Shown here: piece after piece, positions 60,735-64,000 of the stretch
How the letters are laid out: every line of letters starts with the position of its first letter
Position numbering within the stretch: position 1 is the stretch's first letter
Origin: Gamsiella multidivaricata
Taxonomy: Eukaryota > Mortierellomycota > Mortierellomycetes > Mortierellales > Mortierellaceae
DNA length: 64,000 nucleotides
NCBI RefSeq assembly: GCF_025024155.1
Contig: NW_026251731.1
Coordinates: 310,001-374,000, forward strand
Direction of reading: 5' to 3'
Program-made: the position numbers and the translations under genes
The notes under the pieces: model-generated
Told to the model about the DNA's origin: nothing
Database searches by the model: none
The model's input: only the letters and a program-made list of their open reading frames with translations

Positions 60735-62511
60735 ATGCGATTCAAACGGCCGATCGACTCGAAACCCTTTGCCTGCCTTTGGTGGACAGCATTCCTTTTC
60801 GTCAGTACGGCAGAACTTTGATGAGGATATATCCCCAGACGCCGTTCCTCACTATTGGTTCCTCATGACAGCCAAAATTAATCATTCTCGATTTCATTTT
60901 TAACTTTTCATGGACTCATAGACGGCGTTCTGATATGTTATGGCGTCTTCAAAATCATAGACCTTGACTCCAGGGAATTCTTTATTAAGACCACTAGAAC
61001 TGAAACGACCCGGGAAAAGCCATATCAGCCCTTTCCAGACGTCATGATCTGTACTCGAGGAGGGGTTGTCGAAGCATCGCTCCTGCTAGAATTTAATGCG
61101 GCTGCCACCATCAGACATTACAGCTTACCCTCTGGTTTCCTTGGTCCCTGTGGTCAGGGGGATGACACCTTGGCCATCGTTTCCATGAACAATGCTACGG
61201 TCGATTGCATAGAAAACACGTCCCTGGGCCTTTCAATCAACCCCGCAAATACATCGTCAGCAGTCGAATTTTCAGTACGTAACTGTAGACCATATACGTC
61301 AAACGTTGCCCATATCATATTGTTTATGTCTGCTCACGGATACCTGCCTCTGTCTCGACGTAGAGGTACCACGCTACCGTCATTATAACTTCTGGCCGTA
61401 AGTTGCTAACATTCGTTTGTCATCCTAGCAATGCTTTGGATTTCGATCCTGTTTGCAGAATGCTTAATCCACGCGCTTCATGTTCCTAACAATAGAGAGT
61501 AACCCATACGTACAACCGGGTGCATTATCGCAGGACATAAACCAGCCTGAAGATCTTTACATCAACACCTACACAGTCCCGCATAATATGACGGGCATTG
61601 ATATCCGTGTCGTACCAAAATCGACCCGTGTTATCGGCAAGGATTTCTGGGGCCTGTTCGGAAATCACGAGAGCGAGAATATGCAGAGCATATCGTCTAC
61701 TGCAACTACATATACCGAAATCGGCGAGACCAATATCTATGTATTCGTGCCATCATATTCTCTGGAGGACGAACAGATCCTGTAAGTCCATTTTTGAGCG
61801 CCTCGGACAGCCCAGAGTGTATAATAATGGCCAATGAATAGCTTAACTCACATCGTCGCGCTCCTTCCTCCAGGGTCACGCCAGTTCTTCGCGTATTTTC
61901 TGATTGGGGAGGTGCATTCTCTGCCGCCTGGGGGGTTTTTTATTTCTTTTTTGGCTCGTCGTAAGTGAAACGTTGGGTGAAATGGCCATCCGAACAGCAA
62001 TAGCAGCCCTTTCTCCCTAATATGTCCTAATATACAATACTGATATCTCGTTAGGCGTGTGGAGCCATTCGGTTTAATCACCGCGCGCTTCCTCCGCCGG
62101 AAAACCAAGCGAAATATCGCTGCGAAGTATGGTTACTTGGCATCGGATCTTGAGGCGAACAAACCTGAAGAGTCCTCGCTCGTCTCTACTTCACAGCCTT
62201 TGTACCCTCCTGAGAAGTCTCCAGGTCAGGAGAAAGAAGTGCCACCGACAAATCTCCCTTATTCATCCGATATAGCGGCTGAAAAAGGTGTAGTAGATTT
62301 GGCGTTGATTCTTGAGAAGTTGAAACAACAGGAGGAGCGCATCCAAAGGCAAGAGAAACAAATTCAGGAACATAAGAAAGACGCCTACAAAGTCAAGAAG
62401 GACTTTTACAATATGGAGGGACTGTTGAAAGACTATTACCTGAACATGGACCTCGTCGATGCGGAGGGTCTTGTTTCTGCTGGTCAACGCTGGTATGACC
62501 TGTTCTTCTAG
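60735..62511 (+). CDS. Two-TM protein with extracytoplasmic domain and coiled-coil tail, unknown function
   Basis: I do not recognise the family. Proposed exons are 60735-60804, 60922-61278, 61496-61781, 61874-61960 and 62055-62511, 418 residues in frame. A first hydrophobic segment (residues ~15-37, WWTAFLFVNGVLICYGVF) spans the first junction. A ~225-residue domain with Cys and several N-x-S/T sites (NNAT, ENTS, ANTS, HNMT) follows and looks extracytoplasmic. A second segment, GGAFSAAWGVFYFFFG, is encoded by the 87-nt exon, then RVEPFGLITARF and a cytosolic tail with a heptad-like stretch (LEKLKQQEERIQRQEKQIQ, about residues 335-385). The exon 2/3 junction is the weak point: a better acceptor at about 61430 would bring in a hydrophobic stretch but hits a stop. 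A decayed copy of its 3' exons lies just upstream. Confidence 0.6.
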
Positions 62512-63205
62512 TGCAAATCAAGCAGTGGTCAAGACAAAGACAGCTACGAACTGTCACTTATGCTGGACAAAGAAGAATAAAGTGCGTAAGCAATATCCTG
62601 CACCTGTATAATACCCTATAAAGTCGTCTACTAAGAGATGTATAATGCAACTGGAAGCGGATCACCCTTTGCCTCCATCTGCTTTTTCCTGTGGCATTGA
62701 ACGGTGCTGTGGTGTCGCTGCTCCTTTTTCCCTTAAAGGTTTAAGGACTTAACTTGATCTTGTTGCGCAAGAGCCCTTGCCCCAAGGCGTGCAGGTGTAC
62801 CAAAAGAGGCATTGTCCAAGCCGTAGCTTGGACCGGAAGCTGACCGATAGCTTTTTTAAAATCGCTATCAAACGACTCCGTACCAAAGTAAAAGCCCGAG
62901 TACCTATGGTACTCATGCTGAATAGCATGGTCTTTAGGCGCTTGAGCCGAGGGCCAAAACCGGTCAGTTCCAACCACAAGGATTCAGGTCAATTTTCTGC
63001 AAACCGTCACGCCATCGAATGCTTCGCTTCTTTTCCTCTTTCTTCTTTTCCTCCTCTTCACACTTTTCCTTACACACGCATCCACATACAAACGACAGTA
63101 ACGACTTTTACCTCAACCTGAAAGACGACTCGGTTTTGAGAAAAAGGAAGCCATCTTCAGCGCAGGAATACTATACACACGACCACACACACGATTATAC
63201 AGACC
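62512..63205. other. Intergenic region containing a hairpin cluster
   Basis: Between the two-TM protein gene and the RING ligase gene. 62750-62970 is rich in perfect inverted repeats (listed separately) and, partly as a result, open in several frames on both strands. The last 170 nt are a CT/CA-rich promoter for the ligase gene. Confidence 0.5.
62758..62929. repeat. Cluster of perfect short hairpins
   Basis: Successive inverted repeats read directly: TCTTG/CAAGA at 62758-62772 (with TTGCGCAA inside); CCTTG-ccc-CAAGG at 62775-62787; GTCCAAGC-cgta-GCTTGGAC at 62814-62833; GATAGC/GCTATC with a 12-nt loop at 62846-62869; GAGTACC-tat-GGTACTC at 62898-62914; and CATGCT-gaat-AGCATG at 62914-62929. 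The 8-bp stem with a 4-nt loop and the 7-bp stem with a 3-nt loop are each unlikely by chance, and their closeness is more so. It may be a hairpin element or a structured RNA; I match it to no known RNA. Confidence 0.6.
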
Positions 63206-64000
63206 ATGGACCATCCTTCTGCCTCGGCCGAAAGCACCGTTACCACCGACAGACCTTCAGCGAGCGACGCATCTAACGCGGCCCCACGTCGATCGCGTCA
63301 TGAATACTGGTGTCATCAGGCAAGCATACCCCTTCTCATTCTTGCTACACCGAGCATATAAGCTCCTTCAGGACCACTGAAAGCCGTGTCATGGGCGTGT
63401 CATTTTAACCGACCCCACCTCTCTCTCAATTGTCTTGGCGCACACTCGCCTACATCCGCTTCCCATTTCCATGCATTATTTTCTGTGGATCGCTCTGTGT
63501 ATAGTGCTCTGCAGAGATCACCCCACTAATGGTCCCTGATCCCCTGTGTCCACGGTGCCGCAGTGAGTTTGTCGAAAAGGTATCAAAATCACATAGCGTC
63601 CCTCATGTTTTTCTTTATTGGGTCGCATACAGAAAGAGAAAAGGCGAGGTGAAAGGGCTAATAATAATGATGGTTTCGTTGTCTTTGTTGTTGTCATCAT
63701 ATATCATGCCACCCTGACCCAGATCGAGGAGGAGAACGACCCTCGCAGCTTTGTTGAATTGGCGGGCGAAAATGATGGCGATGACGACGAGGGCCACGAG
63801 GCACACGAGCCCCTGAGCATGGAAGACCTTTTGCGTCTCATCCAATTGATTTCCGGATCTCCACTACCTCGGGAACAACGACAGCGACGACAACAGAGCC
63901 AAGGCCAGCCTGGAGACTTCCCGGGAGATAGTGATGATGGAGGTTTTCCTATCTCGTTTTTACTCGACCCTTCAGGCCTCCGGTCGAGCACAGGAATAAC
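63206..64000 (+). CDS. RNF115/126-type RING E3 ubiquitin ligase, 3' end cut by window edge
   Basis: These ligases bind ubiquitin or clients through an N-terminal zinc ribbon and catalyse ubiquitylation through a C-terminal RING-H2. Exons seen are 63206-63319, 63505-63579 and 63723 to the edge. The zinc ribbon is complete: EYWCHQCSAEITPLMV then DPLCPRCRSEFVEK, giving the four cysteines of the RNF126/BCA2 zinc finger and split by the first intron. An acidic stretch follows (GENDGDDDEGHEAHE), then a Gln/Arg-rich linker. The RING lies beyond the edge, so catalytic ability cannot be judged. The first intron starts with GC instead of GT (CAG/GCAAGC); the frame and the ribbon both require it. Start codon: first Met after the promoter tract. 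Confidence 0.82.

Noticed and set aside
62741..63121. Three overlapping frames of 76-114 codons on both strands
   Set aside because: They coincide with the hairpin cluster, where inverted repeats make both strands alike in stop content. None has a recognisable domain.

Overview
This window is nuclear DNA from a filamentous fungus, most likely an early-diverging one of the Mortierella type (Mortierellomycota). The reasons are: genes split by many short GT-AG introns (about 75-250 nt) with fungal splice signals; long serine/histidine/glutamine-rich disordered proteins; and a gene set that mixes ordinary fungal genes (GPI inositol deacylase, SLY1, AP-3 beta, eIF5A, fungalysin, Git1-type permease) with genes that are rare or absent in most Dikarya (a ferroportin and a BMP/PnrA-type solute-binding protein). 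The organism call is an inference from gene content; no rRNA or other marker is present. Gene models below were built by hand from open frames, splice sites and family conservation. For most of them the exon lengths add up to an uninterrupted frame, which is strong internal support.

Layout. 1-11 kb is all on the minus strand: a leucine-rich-repeat protein cut by the left edge (1-1670), a nine-exon PGAP1/BST1 (2135-6172), a small one-TM protein (6495-7059) and a very long disordered protein, probably one gene with a possible 12-nt microexon (7849-11011). 12.8-18.1 kb (plus) holds a secreted fungalysin metalloprotease and a bestrophin-like channel. An MFS permease of the Git1/phosphate type is on the minus strand at 19.0-20.6 kb. 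A compact plus-strand run follows: mitochondrial ribosomal protein uS2m, SLY1, a PDAP1/HASPP28 protein, a BUD22-like protein, a PIAS/Siz SUMO ligase and the BMP/PnrA-like protein (23.5-40.0 kb). A second, myristoylation-type LRR protein lies at 42.1-45.0 kb. After a 3-kb gene-poor stretch come eIF5A (minus), AP-3 beta (plus), a long SLC25 mitochondrial carrier (plus) and ferroportin (minus). The right end has a decayed exon-level copy of a membrane-protein gene, the intact gene itself (60735-62511), a cluster of perfect DNA hairpins, and the 5' part of an RNF115/126-type E3 ligase that leaves the window at the right edge.

The genes do not form one pathway. Membrane trafficking is well represented (PGAP1 for GPI proteins in the ER, SLY1 for ER-Golgi SNARE fusion, AP-3 for Golgi/endosome-to-vacuole sorting), as are transporters. 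The most unusual items are the bacterial-type BMP domain protein in a fungal, intron-containing gene, the relic/parent pair at 59.8-62.5 kb, the hairpin cluster at 62.76-62.93 kb, and the possible microexon at 9684-9695.
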